Shown here piece after piece: positions 12,065-25,339 of a stretch of 64,000 nucleotides of DNA (position 1 is the first letter of the stretch; each line of letters starts with the position of its first letter). Where the stretch lies: assembly GCF_000003815.2 (NCBI RefSeq), contig NC_049995.1, positions 14,741,564 to 14,805,563 of the forward strand, given 5' to 3'. The notes beneath the pieces were generated by a model that ran no database searches, was not told where the DNA came from, and saw only the letters and a program-made list of their open reading frames with translations. The position numbers and the translations under genes are program-made. Source of the stretch: Branchiostoma floridae. Taxonomy: Eukaryota; Chordata; Leptocardii; Amphioxiformes; Branchiostomatidae.

Positions 12065-13050
12065 CACCCATGTAAAACACACCCGTGTATTACATGACAG
12101 CCTTTTCATAATTCATAGCTCGGAGACGTCTTCCCAGTCCTTGGTGGGATTAACATGGCTTATCGCAATAAAGTCTCATTTATATGTGGTAATAGGGAGA
12201 TGTTCCCTCGGGTTACCTATGGTCAATATGATATGCTCAACAAGATTTGGTCTAAGGACAAGCTTCTTTGTCAAGCGCATTGCACGATCCAAACTGAGTA
12301 TTACTTTTACTTTTGAATACAAACATTTCTTTTCAGCTGGGCTGATTGAATGTGTATTGTAACACATACCTGAAATTCTACAAATATGAATCTTGATCTC
12401 TGTTTTGATCTCTGCAAGATTTTGCCTAATTACCTTACCAGCAAAGGTCATTGAAAACTCCACTTGTTGCATAGCTAAGACTAAGAATGTGCAAAACAAA
12501 GTAATCATGCATGTAGAATTTTGGGAAAATGTATACATAAAGAGCTAATGTATACAGGCCCATAGTTTATTTACCATGTTGAATGCTACCCTTTTTGGGG
12601 GGACCATCATTTTCTGAACGATGCCATTTCTGGATAGGTAATTCTATAGACCTAATGTTTAATGTGAACATTTACTGATATTTATTGTTGATTGCCTTTT
12701 AGAGTTTATTGGAAATGTGGTTTATTCGTCACTAGTACTAAGATTATCGATAAAGTGTGGCAGCACTAACGTGCATTACTCAGTTAGAATCACGTTCTGT
12801 GAACATCATTGTAATATATATTATTCCCAGTCTTCAAAGCGAATTGCTTATTCGGTGACCCGTAAGCTACCCCTTTTTCAACAAAGCCTATTTGAGCTAG
12901 ATATATGGTTATGAATACCAGTTCTTGGCTGGACTATTGTCAATACATAGTTTAAACTGAATAACTCTTTCCTTAGTTATGATTTGCCAATGGCCAATGG
13001 TACCTCGACCCAGGCCCAAACAATAATTCAACGTCCACACCACACTACTG
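12065..13050. other. No gene seen
   Basis: Two overlapping frames of about 120 codons exist on opposite strands (11988-12362 and 12176-12538). Neither resembles a known domain and no splice structure supports them. Confidence 0.4.
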
Positions 13051-13059
13051 CTGTCAAGC

Positions 13060-13860
13060 TTGGTTAGGATAAAAGCTATTTTGCAAATTACATTCGACAA
13101 CAACAAAATAGTAGAAGACTGATTACAAAACCTATTTCTTTCATTTTTTTAAAATAAGAGATGTAGGGAGTTCACATTTTTCGTTCCCTAAAATTCCATT
13201 CGAAACACACTACTTCTGGCAAGTTGGGTTAGGATAAAAGCTATTTTGCAAATTACATTCGACAACAACAAAATAGTAGAAGACAGATTACAAAACCTAT
13301 TTCTTTCAATTTTTTTTCAAATAGGAGATGTAGGGTGATTACATTTTTCGTTGCCTTAAATTCCATTCAAAACGCATTACTGCTGTCAAGCAGGCTTAGG
13401 ATAAAAGCTATTTTGCAAATTGCATTCGACAACAACAAAATAGTCAAAGAGTACTGAAAAAACCTATTGATTTCTTTCAAAGGACAGATGCAGGGAGTTC
13501 ACAATTTTCATTCCCAAAAATTCCATTCAAAACACGCTACTGCTGTCAAGCTGGATTAGGATAAAATCTATTTCGCAAATTACATTCGACAACAACAAAA
13601 TAGTCGAAGAGTGATTGCAAAACCTATCGATTTTTTTTTCAAATAACAGATGCAGGGTGCTTACATTTTTCGTTCCCTAAAATTCCATTCAAAACACACG
13701 TAGAAACGTATACAAAACACTACCGCCTTCCAAAAGGGGACAACAACAAAATAGTCAAAGAGTGATTACAAAACCTATTGATTTTTTTTTAATAACAGGC
13801 GTAGGGTGTTCACATTTTTGTCGCCTTGAATTTTGACTTTTATCTCGTATAGAATCTAGT
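13060..13860 (+). repeat. Tandem array, unit about 165 bp, 4-5 copies
   Basis: The marker aggataaaagctatt starts at 13066, 13231, 13398 and 13558. A fifth, 5'-shortened copy begins with gacaacaacaaaatag near 13739. Each unit contains acattcgacaacaacaaaat, a T-rich run and attccattc. Neighbouring copies are highly similar. Confidence 0.85.
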
Positions 13861-13864
13861 GTTT

Positions 13865-14325
13865 GTTCAACAGTAGTTTTTTTATACATTTTTTCCCAAC
13901 TAATTGTTACAAACAGGACAACATTTTCTACACTGAAGAAGCTTGGTAATTTTCCCAGAAGAAAACCTACCAGGGCACATCGCGATACTAGGAGAGGCAA
14001 ACCCCCGAGACAAATGGGTACGTTGAAAAGCTATTGACCCGCATCCCACATGCTGCATGCATTATGTACTACCCAGTCACCCCAATGTGTCACACTCAGC
14101 TCACATGCATCATCCGTCACTACCTCACATTTACATCTGTAAGTCACATTTCCTTACTTTATTGTCTCTCATCTTATTGAAATTCAAACACGTTGTCGTT
14201 GAAAATTGTTCATCGGCTAAAATAATATTTAAGATCAATCTTTGTGACTAAAGAAAAAGACAAATGCCGTAGTGCTGGTGCAATATTTAGTGTTTGAAAA
14301 AAACCAAAAAAATTATTTGATGGCA
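13865..14325. other. No gene seen
   Basis: AT-rich sequence. A frame at 14057-14251 has no recognisable similarity. Confidence 0.4.
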
Positions 14326-14334
14326 ACGGCGTTG

Positions 14335-14420
14335 TGCATTTTGAAAAGGCACTTTACACGGATTTTCCTCACTCCTGCCAGGTGTACCTGACTTCGGTAG
14401 GAGAGGTAACTGATGGTTGG
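14335..14420 (+). mobile_element. SINE body fragment
   Basis: The phrases aaaggcactttacacgga, tcactcctgccaggtgtacctg and cttcggtaggagaggtaact match the body of the SINE at 62530-62620 in order. The tRNA-like head is missing or too diverged to see. Confidence 0.5.
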
Positions 14421-14424
14421 AGGT

Positions 14425-15465
14425 CCTACACACAACGGTGACAATCATTAACCCTTCGGCCTCAAAAAGCCTATGATACTTCCTTTACCTGTTACATTTT
14501 GAAGGAAAAATATATACAACAGTTCACGTTAATGCACTGAAGAAGTTTTACTACTGTCCAACACAAGAAAATGGACTTAATACATATGCATGTTGTGGAA
14601 AGGTGCAAAAGTTGATCTAAGACACTAAATGTAAAGGCATCTTCTTAACACTTTGGTTTAGGCGATTGTATTACGAAAATTGTACATGCAATTTTCGATA
14701 AGACTCACTCAATCATAAAGCTGTTACCAGAAACAGCAGCAACAAAACGCAGATCCGGAGATGTCGTTATGACCGGCCATAACGTGGTGGTTTTATGGAA
14801 AGCCTAATGCGCCATCTATCAAGCTCCCTATAGATGCTAACTGTAATATGAACTTTGGCCCAGCTTATCCCGTCAAAAGTATTTTTAACTGTTAGCACGC
14901 TGGATATTACCGCCCATATGACCTCATTGATATGGTTCAGCAACCTACATCGTTGGTCTAAGCCGTATGGTTATCAGTCACATGCTACAAAATGCATACT
15001 GTTGATTATGACCAATATTAGGACATAGATAGAAAAGACTAAATGAAAGACCTGTTGTGCAGACGGATGCCATTCTGATTAGTTTCTGCTAGGACTCCTC
15101 TAAAATCTAGCTTGTATGGCACCAGAGTGCAATTTATGGTGCATGCAAAATCTACATAATTACTAATTAATGAATGTTATCGATTTGATGTACTCTTTAT
15201 ATATCTTGCGTCTGTAGTATGGATGTTTCGATCAAACATAATATATATTTTGGACAGCGACAAATTATAATAACCAATTACGAGATTTTATGTCTATATT
15301 TGCAATTGGTAGCTTTAAAATGTTTATATCTTTTATGAAAATCTGTTAGAGCATTTCTTTAATTTTTACATCATTGCTCAAAAGTCTTAAAGAAACACTT
15401 GATAATCTGCCACTACAGACGGAATTCTGTGATTGGTTCCCTGTTTAAGTCCTCGAGAACTAGTA
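14425..15465. other. No gene seen
   Basis: No exon-like block, array or terminal repeats recognised. Confidence 0.4.
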
Positions 15466-15469
15466 TTCC

Positions 15470-15735
15470 AGGTGAGCAACACTTCTACGAACTGATAACA
15501 ATTCTTTCATCATACTCAGGGGATTCACCATATACTGTACAACCGTATATCTATAATATACAAAGACGCAAATTTTCCTGCATCATATATGTATATGAGC
15601 AACAGTGCTACGAGCTGATGACGGTTTTTATCTTACTCAGGGGATTCCCTTTAGCAAGTATCACTATGTACACTACAACCGTATATCTATGATATATACA
15701 AAGCAGCAAATTTTCATGCATTATATATGGCCACA
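15470..15735 (+). repeat. Tandem duplication, unit about 123 bp
   Basis: Copies start near 15485 and 15608 with ctacga(a/g)ctgat. Each contains actcaggggattc, acaaccgtatatctat and the caaattttc(c/a)tgcat segment. The two copies are clearly diverged. Confidence 0.8.
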
Positions 15736-15739
15736 ATCT

Positions 15740-16625
15740 ATGTGTGCCATCTCCAATGAATCGACCTCCGCACCCCACCGTCTTTGTTTCCCACAAGAAC
15801 GGACAAAAGATCATCCAGTGACGCACGAACGTCGCTTTGTCAGCCGTTCAGGGATAGACATGCGTGTTGCGTGATTCGTGTGGTGGCAAATTACAGCACC
15901 GAACTGGGCCGAAGGTCTCATTACACTCGCATACAGGTATCACGGGTAAGGCAATTTTTTGGGAGATCGCACTATGAAGGGATATAGGGAGCAACGACGA
16001 TATTTTGAGCAAATTTAGTAAATTTTCATCTCCTTCTATCATTGTTACTCCAATGTTAAAGTTCAACGTTTAGACGTTAAAGGGGTTCATCCGCCACGTA
16101 TGAGTAAGATTAACAGATTACTTCTTCAACCAGTATACACAACATTGTGAACTGCATCCAATGGATGCATGCAAGTGTCGTACTTATGTCATTTATTTTT
16201 GACTTAATCGATAGTTAACCAAATCTACCATGACTGACGTTAAGTTCTTGTGGATTTTATCTTTAGTTTTTAATACGACGGCATTCGTTACATGTATGTA
16301 AAACCATAACTAGCAACCATGAGAAGCTGCCGTTAGTTTAAAAAGTTTCTGCGTTTCAATTTCATCAAAGTTTTGTCAAAATTTGTTGATGAATTAAAAT
16401 CCTTAAGTTTTAACTGTATTATTACAACACATGTTACCTGGGGTCACTATTTGTTAAATTCTCAAACAAATTATGAATTTTTAAATCTAAATTTCAAATT
16501 TTTACGGTTCTTAGTGGCAAATGTACATGTGGACATTGGCACACCAAATCCGTGTGTGTTTTTGTCACGCCATAGATACTCTCTTCTCAGACAAAAATCA
16601 CCGTAGAAGGTTTTCTATACGCCCA
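15740..16625. other. No gene seen
   Basis: Short overlapping frames only. There is no domain signature and no matching splice signals. Confidence 0.4.
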
Positions 16626-16629
16626 ATAC

Positions 16630-17510
16630 CGTACTTGCTAAGTTCTGTTACTCGCTTACTCATCTAGCTGGATTGGAAACATTCAATTGCTTGGCCTGTT
16701 TTTCTAGTGTTTCGCAAAGACTTCTTAAGACCTTCTTGATCGAGATAAAATGCAGTCACCCAAAGAAATTCGACTTGTCAGTTTGACGTATCACGCGAAA
16801 AATGCTCTCTATGCGACCGAAATCCTACTAAGTTCTGTTACTCACGTACTTTATCAAGCTTACTCTGAACCATTCAATGACTTATACCCGTTAAGAGTCT
16901 TTCGCAAATACTTATAATATCAAGAACTTCTTAATCTTGATAAAATGCAGTCACTCACAAAAATTCGGCGTGTCGAATTCGTTGACGAATCACGCGGAAA
17001 ATGCTTCTTATGCGTCCGAAAACCTATTAAGTTCTGTTACTCGCTTACTCTATCCGGCTTTCCCGGAACAATTAGACGGCTTTTCCTGTCAGTTAAGAAC
17101 TTCTTAATCTAGGTTAAATGTAGTCACAAAGAGAAAATCGACGGGTCGGTTTGACGAATCAGTTGGAAAATACTCACCATGCGTCCTAAGTCCTACTAAA
17201 TCGTCCTTCTTTTACTCACTTACTCTATCAAGCTTTCCCGGAACAATTCTATGACGTTTCCTGTTGGCTAAGAACTTCTTAATCTACATAAAATACAGTC
17301 ACCCAGAGAAAACCGACTGGTCGGTTTGACGAATCACGCGGAAAACGCTCTCCTTGCGTCCCAAAGCCCACTAAGTTCTGTTACTTACTCTATCAAGCTT
17401 TACGGGAACAATTCCATGACTTTGCCTGTTGGTTAAGAACTTCTTAATGCAGTCATGTACAGAAATCCGACGTGTCAGTTTGACGTATCACGCGGAAGGT
17501 GCTCACCAAC
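16630..17510 (+). repeat. Tandem array, unit about 165-200 bp, 5 copies
   Basis: The marker ctaagttctgttact (or a close variant) occurs near 16638, 16828, 17025, 17193 and 17371. Units share aagaacttcttaat, aaaatgcagtcac and gacgaatcacgcgga. Unit length varies through internal deletions. Confidence 0.85.
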
Positions 17511-17514
17511 GCTA

Positions 17515-19195
17515 TCCAGATCATCTGTTTAGATTACTTCCATGGTCAGAAGCAGGAGCATCTAATCTAATCTCACCATAAGAAATTGAGGCTAAATGGC
17601 TCTTAGCCTGAAAACCAGAGACACCACAAATCTGATTACAAAGTAGAATGCTCTTTAGTGCACGTGTCTGCAAGAGGAGTGGAAATTAATAAGATCTCAA
17701 GGCCTGTGCTGACGATGGGAGAGGTGCCCTAAATAGGAAGGTTATGATGCTGGGCAGTGTTTCAATGCAGATAAAAGCACAAAAGAATAGTATCATGATG
17801 AGGAAATAAGTAGTGTAAGCTGCTATCAATGAACATTATGATCCGATGGTAGAGGTAATATTGTTAAGGGTTATTTGGACTAATGCATAGAATTACAGAT
17901 TTAATCATATTCTTTTCTATTATTTCATTGGGCAAACTTTACTCAATAAAATGGCCATAAATAATTCCAAACAATAATGAAAACAGTTTGGAAAATTAGC
18001 TGCGTTCAGAATGAATACACGTCAGTCATTGTACAGTGTACTGTGGTATCCATAGCATATATCTACATACATATGTTTAACTTGCGTAATTGTTAGAAAA
18101 CCAGGCCAGAAATAACATTGGCTCGTTTCATGAACCAAAAAATATCCACTCTTGTCCAACAAGAGAAAAGTATTTCTTATTCCTTTACGAAAAGCCAAAC
18201 CTGGGTCACCCGGATGGCAGATACGACGTACCAAGATTTGTACTTTCTGATAAATGATGACCTGTTTCAAACCAATTACACGTGCAATATTGCTTTAATG
18301 ACAAATAAGTCCTTTGCGAGTTGGAACCAAATTGCCCAATCGAATATATCACAGAAACTTTACAATAAATATAGAAGAAAATGAGGTGATCATCGGTATT
18401 TTACCAGTGCCGGCACCTTCGAGACTCATCCCACACATGTAATGATGTGCACTGCAATAAAGTTTCTGTTCTAATGATGGACGATGATGAACATTGTGCT
18501 GAACAGCTAGCATTGGTCTCAGATAGGTATCAAGGCACTCTATCTGGTACCCAGCAGGAAGAAGGGGGAGGGAGGGCAAGCCATGACATGGAGTAGAACT
18601 GTAGAGCAAGACCTTGCTGAGGGATGCAATTGGGAGGGGGTGCAACGATCAGCAGTAGAGAGACAAGTGTGGCGACCAATGACGGCCCACCTTAGCAAAG
18701 TCTGAATTGCAACGAGGATGAGTGACTGAGTGAGTGAGAATCTATTAAAAAACAATTCAATCCCTACAATTGCATAAAAACGAAAATTGACTTTAGGACG
18801 TTTCGAGTAGCATTCACCACTCAGTGCAAATGTCAGTGCAAAATTTGCTTACCTCGATCTCTTAACTACATAACTGTATAAAGTCAATCTATATACTGCT
18901 GATCGATTCTGGGAGTTTGAAGAAGTCAATGGTCTGCTTAAGTGTCAAATTGTGTGTAGGATAACTTTTAGTCATTGGCTCTTTTAGTCAAGTCATTGCA
19001 ACAACAATATAAACTAGGCAGGTTGAACATTCTGTCCGTTTAGCCGGCCATGAAGTTTGACTCCACATGGAAAAGGTGTAACCCCATTTTCAGCTATAGA
19101 GTGTCCTATTCTTCTCCATGTTCCATTCTCCTTATAACAAAGAGAGTAGTTGCTATAATACATTTTTGAGACTTAATTTCGAAGAGATCAATTTC
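17515..19195. other. No gene seen over 1.7 kb
   Basis: Short frames on both strands near 18020-18380 overlap each other and show no known domain. Nothing else is recognised. Confidence 0.4.
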
Positions 19196-19199
19196 TATC

Positions 19200-20065
19200 A
19201 AGCACACTGATGCAATTTTGCAGAAAGACGCGTGACGCCGCCACAGATTGGTGACGTCAGAGATGGATCAAGACCATGTAGAATGGACTTACGAGTCGAT
19301 CCTGTCACTTTATCTCCAGACAAATCAATTTTCAGTCGTCTCGAAAATAAGAAATTTTGACCATACACTGAATCGTACAAAACAGCGGCAAAAGGAGCCA
19401 ATATATGCCTTCATAAAAAAAAGCAAAGCAGCTACTAATGTTGTAGAATGCCAAAGTCTGTCCCAAAGGCAAAGAAGGAGATGTAAAAGAACAAAAGAAT
19501 GACTTATTGTTCGGTATGCGCTGTGTATTCAATCATCTATTCAAACTTCACGGCATTATAGTTGATCCGACACACGTGACGGTACGGATTCTTGACGTCA
19601 GACGTGAATCAAGACCTGGTAAAATGGACTTAAGGGTCTATCCTGCTGCTTTATCTCTAGACGAATCAATTTCCTCTCGTTTCTCAAATAAGAAATCTGG
19701 ACCATACACTAAATCGTACAAAACAGAAGCAAAAGGAGCAAATATACGCCTTAATTTTTAAACCCAATATCACAAAACAGCTACTAATTTCGTAAGATGC
19801 CAAAGTCAGTCCCAAAATCAAAGAAGGAGATGTAAGAGAAGAAAGCAAATGACCTATTGTTCAGTATGCTATGTGTGTCCAAACATCTACTCGGCCTTAC
19901 GAGACTATACTGTCGCTTTATCTCTAGACGTACGACCTCCTTCTTTGGTCAGACGCGTCACCAGACAGACCAATGACGTCAGAAGTGGATCAATGGTAAA
20001 CCAAAATGGGCTCACAAAACTTTACTCCGATCCCTCAGCTTTACTTCTAGACAGATGAACGGGGC
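19200..20065 (+). repeat. Tandem array, unit about 340-380 bp, 3 copies
   Basis: gacgtcag occurs at 19253, 19594 and 19975. It is followed by a gtggatcaa(gacc) variant, then aatggactta, ctttatctctagac and aaatcgtacaaaacag in order. The third copy is rearranged and truncated. Confidence 0.75.
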
Positions 20066-20209
20066 CTTATTCAGTCGCCCGACTTTACGGACGGACGCCT
20101 GTCTCTGATACTGGATCAAAGCTACATAAAAGTCCAAAGTGACCCATTTCTTCGTGCAAGAAATGATGGATGTTTGCTGTGCATATTTTTATGAAACCTC
20201 GTTTCCACC

Positions 20210-20965
20210 TCATATTGGATCAAATATTTAGGTAGCTAATCGTATAGTTCAGCATGCAGATACGTCTTCATGCTTCTTCTCATATAGTTCATATTAAATT
20301 TTGCTAAGAGCCCTATAATACAAACGAAAATGGACGCAAAGCATTGCTATATCTTATCTTTTATTGGATTCAAAGATTATTTCACTAATCATGTCTTTCA
20401 GTAATAGACACGTCTTCATGCTTATGGTCATATAGTTCATATCAACTTTTGCTGTGACCCCCAAAATTCAAGCCCCATATTCAATCAGGAGAATAAATCA
20501 AAGCTAAGTTTTCACTCCAATTGGATAAAAAGATCAGTACACTAATTATCTTGTTCAGTAACACCAGCACGTCTTCATGCTTATATACATATAGTTCATA
20601 TCAACTTTTGCTCAGATGCTAATATTTCAACTTTCAGGAAGTAAACCAATGCTTCGTAAACCAAACCAAACCAAGATATGTGTATTTCAAATAAATAGTG
20701 GTCTGTTGGGTCCAAAGATTAGCTCACTGATCATGACACTCAACACCGCGAACACGTCTTCACAGTTAATCTGATTTATCTTATAGTCAGTTTTGACAGC
20801 CTCGTTAGATCTATTCATTTCTTAGAGTCATGGGTATTCCTAATAAATGAAAAATCCTAACATGTTCTTATATGGGATCAAACATTTAGTTTACTTATCA
20901 CGTCTTCAACCAACAGAGACACGTCTCCGTACTTTATGATACATAATTTCTTTTCACTAACAGCC
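20210..20965 (+). repeat. Tandem array, unit about 150-180 bp, about 5 copies
   Basis: catatagttcatat(ca/ta)a.ttttgct occurs near 20281, 20429 and 20588, with weaker matches near 20770 and 20935. Between them, ggatcaaa.attta, cta atca and cacgtcttca recur in order. Divergence increases to the right. Confidence 0.75.
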
Positions 20966-21079
20966 ACATGATGCAAACGTCATAAGCGTGAGCATTTCCA
21001 AAAATGTGAATACAAGGAAGTGATTTATCTCAGACTTTTGATTGTCAGATTGACAAAAACAACCTTGATTAAACGAAAT

Positions 21080-21690
21080 TGCATTTCTGTATCATGGTTG
21101 AGATCCCATGTGAAGCTGTGTGCGTCGAATTTACGACTTTGTACAGTGTATTTGACAAAGGAGGGGGTAGGTCGGAATAGTGGTGCGTTTACTGCACGGT
21201 AAAACCATTTTCCATGGCGGAAATCCTCAAATGACCTTGATTCGTTCGACTATTCCGAGATGAAAAATTTGTTTACCAGCGAAGCAAGGTTCTCTATCAT
21301 TGTTGTGATCCCGTATGAAGTTTTGTGCGTCGATTTTACTACTACCAACAGTGTGCTTGACAATGGAAGGGACAGACCTGGTGCGTTTACTGCGAAAATC
21401 TTCATATGACCTTGATTCGTTCGACCATTCCGAGATGAAAAATTATTTTACTAGCAGAGCAAGGTTTTCTATCACTGTTGTGATCCCGTGTGAAGTTGTG
21501 TGCGTGGAATTTACGAATGCCAACACTGCATTTGACAAGGGAGTAGGCAGACCGGGGCAATGGCCCATTTACTGCACGGTAAAACCATTTTCCATGGTGG
21601 AAATTCTCAAATGACCTTGAGTCTTTCGACGATTCTGCGATGAAAAATTTGTTTACCAGCGGAGCAAGGTTCTCTTTGTCGTGCGCACTC
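21080..21690 (+). repeat. Tandem array, unit about 175-205 bp, 3 copies
   Basis: gatccc(a/g)t(g/a)tgaag occurs at 21102, 21307 and 21482. Each unit continues with tgtgcgtcgaattta and atttgacaa, and ends with atgaccttga, ttcgac and gagatgaaaaat. The middle unit lacks the ggtaaaaccattttccatgg part present in the other two. Confidence 0.8.
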
Positions 21691-21699
21691 TAGCGTGAC

Positions 21700-22440
21700 T
21701 GATGGTACTGCAGGCGGGTCACGCCATGATGGTCTTCCAATCAGGGAGGACGCCCTTTTGTCCGGCCCAGTCATCGCTCAAACTTGTCGACTCTCCGTGT
21801 ATCGTATTTGTCAAACGAACCCATGCACAGTGCAAACATAACAACGGGGATGAAATAGAATACATATATAAGAAGACGGTTTATTTTATTTTTGAAAGTG
21901 AACCATAGACGATCTAAAAATAATAATCTACGTAGGGGGATGAAATTGAAAAAGTTCGACGCCTATTTAGCATAATTGTTTCTAGTATATATACCAAGTC
22001 TGAAGAAAATTCAACGGTACATACTATTTTTCAAAGCAATGTTTAACGACCCACCCCACAAAAATGATCTGTGTGAAAAAGAAAATTGACAATTGACACT
22101 AATTACATCTGTCCTACCACGAAAGTAAGCCAAACCGTAAAACAAATAGCTATATATCGTAATTATCTCATTATATTTATTTCATTATAGCATAACAGTG
22201 CAAAAGAGCGTATGAAAATGCCCTGTGGTATGCTCCTAATGAAAGACCGCGCGAGGATTAGCCGGTTCAATGGTTATAAGATTGGAAACTACTGAAGGAT
22301 TAAGGGTGGGAAATAGACGCCATTTCATTAGAAAGCAATAGTAATTAGACTGTCTTTAGTTTAGTAGTGGAGTATAAATCACGATACGTTACTACAACGT
22401 CACAGACTCACCTAAAAAGAGTGAGTAATTGAAGAATGCC
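21700..22440. other. No gene seen
   Basis: Non-coding sequence with no array or element recognised. Confidence 0.4.
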
Positions 22441-22450
22441 TGGCTAGTGC

Positions 22451-22481
22451 ATGTCTCTCTGTCTCTGTCTGTCTGTCAATC

Positions 22482-22522
<41 letters not shown>

Positions 22523-22525
22523 GTC
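22451..22525 (+). repeat. Pyrimidine microsatellite (CT-rich)
   Basis: A run of ctctctctctctctct at about 22487-22512 is flanked by imperfect ctgtctctgt repeats. The open frame through it is an artefact of the repeat. Confidence 0.9.
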
Positions 22526-22969
22526 TCGCTCCGCGTATGTGTGTGTTATTTTTCCACCTCTGTGAAATTTATCAGGTTTATTTCTTAAACCATCCAGGTA
22601 ATATAATACTGTACGCTACATTGGCCTTCTCTTATCGACCTTTCAAATACTCATTTTGGTCTATCTTATGCTTAATGTCAAAATTCGTACCCCACCTTAG
22701 CAATAGGGAAACATTTCAAAGACATAGAATACTCCAGGTCGAAGAAACGTAATTGTTGGTTCAGCTGCCAAAGTGGCTGCTCCCGTCACGGTGAGATCCA
22801 CAGGGCCTCGCAACAGTTGGTGCTTTGATTTTCCCTCCAGTTGAGTCATTATGTGTAATGGCCTTTCGAGAAAGAAGAGAGAACTTCTACGTTTCAAATA
22901 GCGTAGTAGAAGTCATGCGGAGGTCAGTCCGCCTTCCCATTTACACATGAACAGTTTGTGCCCCCATTC

Positions 22970-23470
22970 CGCTAGGACGGTGACCTCACCACGACCTGAG
23001 ATGGGTTTGAGTAACACTTGAACATCATGCATTCAGTGACTATGATTAACACACGGCCACCTCTCTATGACCTGAAATGGGTTTGAATAACACTTGCGAA
23101 AAGCACAATAATTGATGTAACCGTAAAAGCATAATTTTCGAATTCACATCACCGAGCTAGTGAAATGTTAGGATTACTAAGAAGTCAGAAAGCTCGTCGT
23201 GATGGTTGCATTCAATGAGTATGATTGACATACGGCAACCTCGCCACGACCTGAAATGGGCTGAGTAATACTTGATGTCATGGTTCAGTATCATGCAAAA
23301 AGTAAAAACAAAGAAAGCGTTAAAGGATTCGCTTTCTATCGATGAAATTCTTTCTCATGGCAGTGCGCTATAGCTAGTGAAATGGTAGGGTATTACCGCG
23401 AACTCCGCCAGAAAGCTCGTCGTGATGGCTGCATTCAGTGTCAATGATAGACACGCGGCAATGTCAGGAC
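22970..23470 (+). repeat. Degenerate repeats, about 110-180 bp spacing
   Basis: The phrase cc(a/t)c(g/t)(a/c)(c)gacctga(g/a)atgggttt, followed by gagtaacacttga, recurs near 22986, 23070 and 23240. attcagtg(a/t)(c)tatgatt(g/a)acac(a/g)cgg recurs near 23030, 23211 and 23432. Copies are too diverged to define an exact unit. Confidence 0.5.
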
Positions 23471-23474
23471 TTTA

Positions 23475-24085
23475 AAGTACCACAGAATGGTGCTGCCCGC
23501 CATTTGGAATGGTCTATGGTAATGGTCATGCTCACGATACCCAAGCGTTTTGGTCAAAGTGCGCGACGAATGGAAATGACACGGTGTGTTTTTCCTATAT
23601 GCTGGTTTCAAATAGTGTAGCTTTGAAGATATTCCAAGAGGTTTTCGCATCGCTAGCAGTTTGAAAAATACCTTAAAGCTTTGAAATTGGAATTCCATGG
23701 TAAAAGAAACCCAAAGCACAAAGTGAAATGCATTACAAATGCATAATATGTGTTGATACATTCATCTACATGTATCCATTTTTCATTGCAAATTCTATTT
23801 CTAATGGCATGGCGAAAAAGAGAAGAAACATATGAGTCCCATGGCGCCAGTAGAAATTCAATTATTCCGTATATATCCTATTCAGTACATCATACTTTAC
23901 TGTTTCCTCCAGTTAAACGTTCCTACCTCACAATTTCAGAACATGTTTTGTTGTGCTCGGTAATTGGGGTACGACGTCCCGGTTTTCACTTGCACCGATT
24001 CAACATTACGATGCAATAAAACCCGTGGATGGGAAGTAAAATTAACAGCTGGTTGTAAAATTTTACCGCTAGTAGGACATGTTAA
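23475..24085. other. No gene seen; one dispersed repeat
   Basis: A stretch at about 23853-23940 (gaaattcaattattccg...ctattcagta...ttactgtttcctc...gttaaacgttc.tacct) recurs at about 25158-25248. No exon is recognised. Confidence 0.45.
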
Positions 24086-24089
24086 CTGC

Positions 24090-24830
24090 CTTTAAGCCGA
24101 TGCCACTTGGGGATATTTTCCACGTACACGGGATCACCCATTAAGATCAACATTCTCCTAGACGAAATCTAACAAATACCATTGTCTAATATTATGAGCA
24201 TCGTCTTTTTGCACCATTGAAATTGAGAAATGTTATCAGCTCCAAACTGCATTATCAAGAAAATTTGCTAGAGCATAGACATTTTCCACGTACACGGTAC
24301 CACCCACAAACATCAACATTCTCCTAGACGAAATTTAACGCAAACCATTGTCTAACATTATGAGCATCGTCTTTTGCGCCACGTTTATTGTGAAATTGAA
24401 AAGGTTCTAAAAACATTATCAAGAATATTTTGCATGGGCATTTTACACGAACACGGGACCACCCACAAATGTCAACATCCTCCTAAAAGAAATCTAACAG
24501 TCTAACACATACCATTGTCAACTGATATATATATATATACCAACCATTGTCTAACATTATGAGAATCGTCTTTTGCACCATGTTTATTGAGAAATTGAAA
24601 AAGTTCTAAAAACATTATCAAGAATATTTTGCATGGGCATTTTACACGAACACGGGACCACCCACAAATGTCAACATCCTCCTAAAAGAAATCTAACAGT
24701 CTAACACATACCATTGTCAACTGATATATATATATATACCATTATCGAGAATGTTTGTTAAAGAATAGGCATTTTCACATACACGGGACCACCCACGAAT
24801 ATCAACATTCTCCTTGACGAAATCTGACAC
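24090..24830 (+). repeat. Tandem array, unit about 130-200 bp, 5 copies
   Basis: acacgggaccaccca (with variants) begins at 24126, 24292, 24451, 24650 and 24781. Units share caacat.ctcct(a/t)(g/a)a, taccattgtct and attatgagcatcgtctttt. The third and fourth units are nearly identical, including a ta dinucleotide run, which points to a recent local duplication. Confidence 0.85.
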
Positions 24831-25049
24831 ATACCATTGTTTGATATTATGAGTATTATCTTTGCTTCAAGGTTTTAAACTATATCATCATTCTAAATCA
24901 TAGCATGATTATGATGTGAGTCGCCCAAAAGAAAAGATATCGTCCATGGCTACGAACCATGGGAAGTTCTAAAAAAAAAAAGAATTGATATCGTAGAGGA
25001 TTCATTTACCGATTTAAAACATACCTTGTAGTATTGCATCGAATTCCCA

Positions 25050-25335
25050 AATCGCTCGCTTCTGAGAACGTTAAAACGTAAAACGATATCTGTTCTACTT
25101 CCAAACGAACAGTTATTGGTAACGGACCCCGGCGATTCTGGATCTATCATGAGCCCCGATTGAAATTCAATTATTCCGCAAATATTCTATTCAGTATATT
25201 CTACGTTAACGTTACTGTTTCCTCGTTTCCGAGTTAAACGTTCTTACCTTAAACGTAAAACGATATCTATTCTACTTCCAAACGAACAGTTATTGGTAAC
25301 GGAGAGCTGGCGATTCTGAATCTATCATTTCCGGA
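25050..25335 (+). repeat. Direct duplication of about 80 bp
   Basis: aaacgtaaaacgatatct(g/a)ttctac, followed by ccaaacgaacag, ttattggtaacgga and gcgattctg.atctatca, occurs at about 25070-25150 and 25250-25330. The spacing is about 180 bp. Confidence 0.75.
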
Positions 25336-25339
25336 CCAT

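Noticed and set aside
11988..12538. Opposite overlapping frames of about 120 codons
   Set aside because: No family resemblance and no splice signals with matching phase; overlapping frames on both strands are expected by chance in this composition.
22429..22752. 107-codon frame with Ser/Leu-rich start
   Set aside because: Its first half is translation of a CT microsatellite.
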